Positions 15,511-15,894 of a stretch of DNA of 15,894 nt are shown in pieces. A model generated the notes under the pieces. That model ran no database searches. It saw only the letters and a program-made list of their open reading frames with translations, and had not been told where the DNA came from. How positions within the stretch are numbered: position 1 is the stretch's first letter; every line of letters begins with the position of its first letter. Made by a program: the position numbers and the translations under genes. This stretch comes from JAWVZU01 sp033722075 (lineage in GTDB: Bacteria > Pseudomonadota > Gammaproteobacteria > Xanthomonadales > SZUA-38), in NCBI GenBank assembly GCA_033722075.1, contig JAWVZU010000060.1:1-15894 (forward strand), in the 5' to 3' direction.

Positions 15511-15894
15511 TGAGTTTTCGAGCCTTCAGGATCGACCAGAACGAGGACGGTGAGCACAGCGCCGGCGTCGTCGAACTGACACGAGACGAGCTCAGCGACG
15601 GCGAGGTGCTGATCCGCACCGCCTACTCGAGCGTGAACTACAAGGATGCACTCGCCGGAACCGGTCAGGGCAAGATCCTGCGCCGTTTTCCGCTGGTCGG
15701 CGGAATCGACGTCGCCGGACACGTGCAGGAAAGCCGGGATTCGCGATTCAAGGAGGGCGATCCGGTGCTGGTCACCGGCTGCGGCCTGTCCGAGACCCGC
15801 GATGGCGGATATGGCGAAATCGCCCGGATGGCGGCCGACGACGTGGTTCCCGTCCCCGAGGGCCTGAGCCTGCGCGAGGCCATGGGCCTGGGCA
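15510..15894 (+). CDS. AcuI/YhdH-type MDR oxidoreductase (acrylyl-CoA reductase-like), 5' part, runs off window
   Basis: The first 128 residues of a protein normally near 330 residues. The N-terminal pattern with YSSVNYKDALAGTGQG, RRFPLVGGIDVAGHV, FKEGDPVLVTG and GGYGEIARM matches the YhdH/AcuI branch of the zinc-free medium-chain dehydrogenase/reductase superfamily, whose studied members reduce acrylyl-CoA to propionyl-CoA with NADPH. The nucleotide-binding domain that would settle family and cofactor lies beyond the window. ATG 15510 shares its A with the lpd stop (TGATG), so it is very likely the fourth gene of the sucAB-lpd transcript. Role is inferred from the N-terminal half only; a generic quinone-oxidoreductase-like enzyme remains possible. 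Confidence 0.88.
   Translation, partial: MSFRAFRIDQNEDGEHSAGVVELTRDELSDGEVLIRTAYSSVNYKDALAGTGQGKILRRFPLVGGIDVAGHVQESRDSRFKEGDPVLVTGCGLSETRDGGYGEIARMAADDVVPVPEGLSLREAMGLG

Overview
The window is a dense, GC-rich (about two-thirds G+C by eye) bacterial chromosomal segment with very short intergenic gaps. Gene content points to a gammaproteobacterium, perhaps near the Xanthomonadales/Wenzhouxiangella or Chromatiales side. The evidence is a Pseudomonas-type hut cluster with HutC and an N-formylglutamate-type HutG, an E. coli-like PurB of 455 aa, a class II fumarase, and a sucA-sucB-lpd operon. The taxonomic placement is inference from gene order and protein style only.

Region 1 (1-4367, + strand) is a histidine-utilisation operon: the 3' end of hutC (repressor), then hutU (urocanase), hutH (histidine ammonia-lyase) and hutG (N-formylglutamate deformylase). 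Each consecutive pair overlaps by 4 bp (ATGA), so translation is probably coupled. hutI and hutF, needed to complete the five-step route to glutamate, are not in the window and may lie upstream.

Region 2 (4351-6287, - strand) is a two-gene unit: fumC, then a small unrecognised single-pass membrane protein whose ATG overlaps the fumC stop. Its 3' end also overlaps hutG tail to tail by 17 bp.

Region 3 (6288-9816) begins with a 117-bp divergent promoter region between fumC and purB. purB is followed by a GNAT acetyltransferase with an extra C-terminal domain, then by a TylF-like methyltransferase with a TPR-like N-terminal half.

Region 4 (9817-15894, + strand) is the 2-oxoglutarate dehydrogenase operon: sucA (E1), sucB (E2), lpd (E3) and the start of an AcuI/YhdH-type acrylyl-CoA reductase-like gene whose start codon overlaps the lpd stop. 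A good TATAAT box and a perfect 7-bp inverted repeat lie just upstream of sucA.

Functionally the segment is central carbon and nitrogen metabolism: histidine is degraded to glutamate, glutamate can enter the TCA cycle as 2-oxoglutarate for SucAB-Lpd, and fumarate released by PurB is a FumC substrate. I found no mobile element, CRISPR array, RNA gene or defence system, and no gene-free stretch above 300 bp. The most unusual items are the long Glu/Lys repeat linker in SucB, the fumC-coupled membrane protein, and the two two-domain proteins between purB and sucA.
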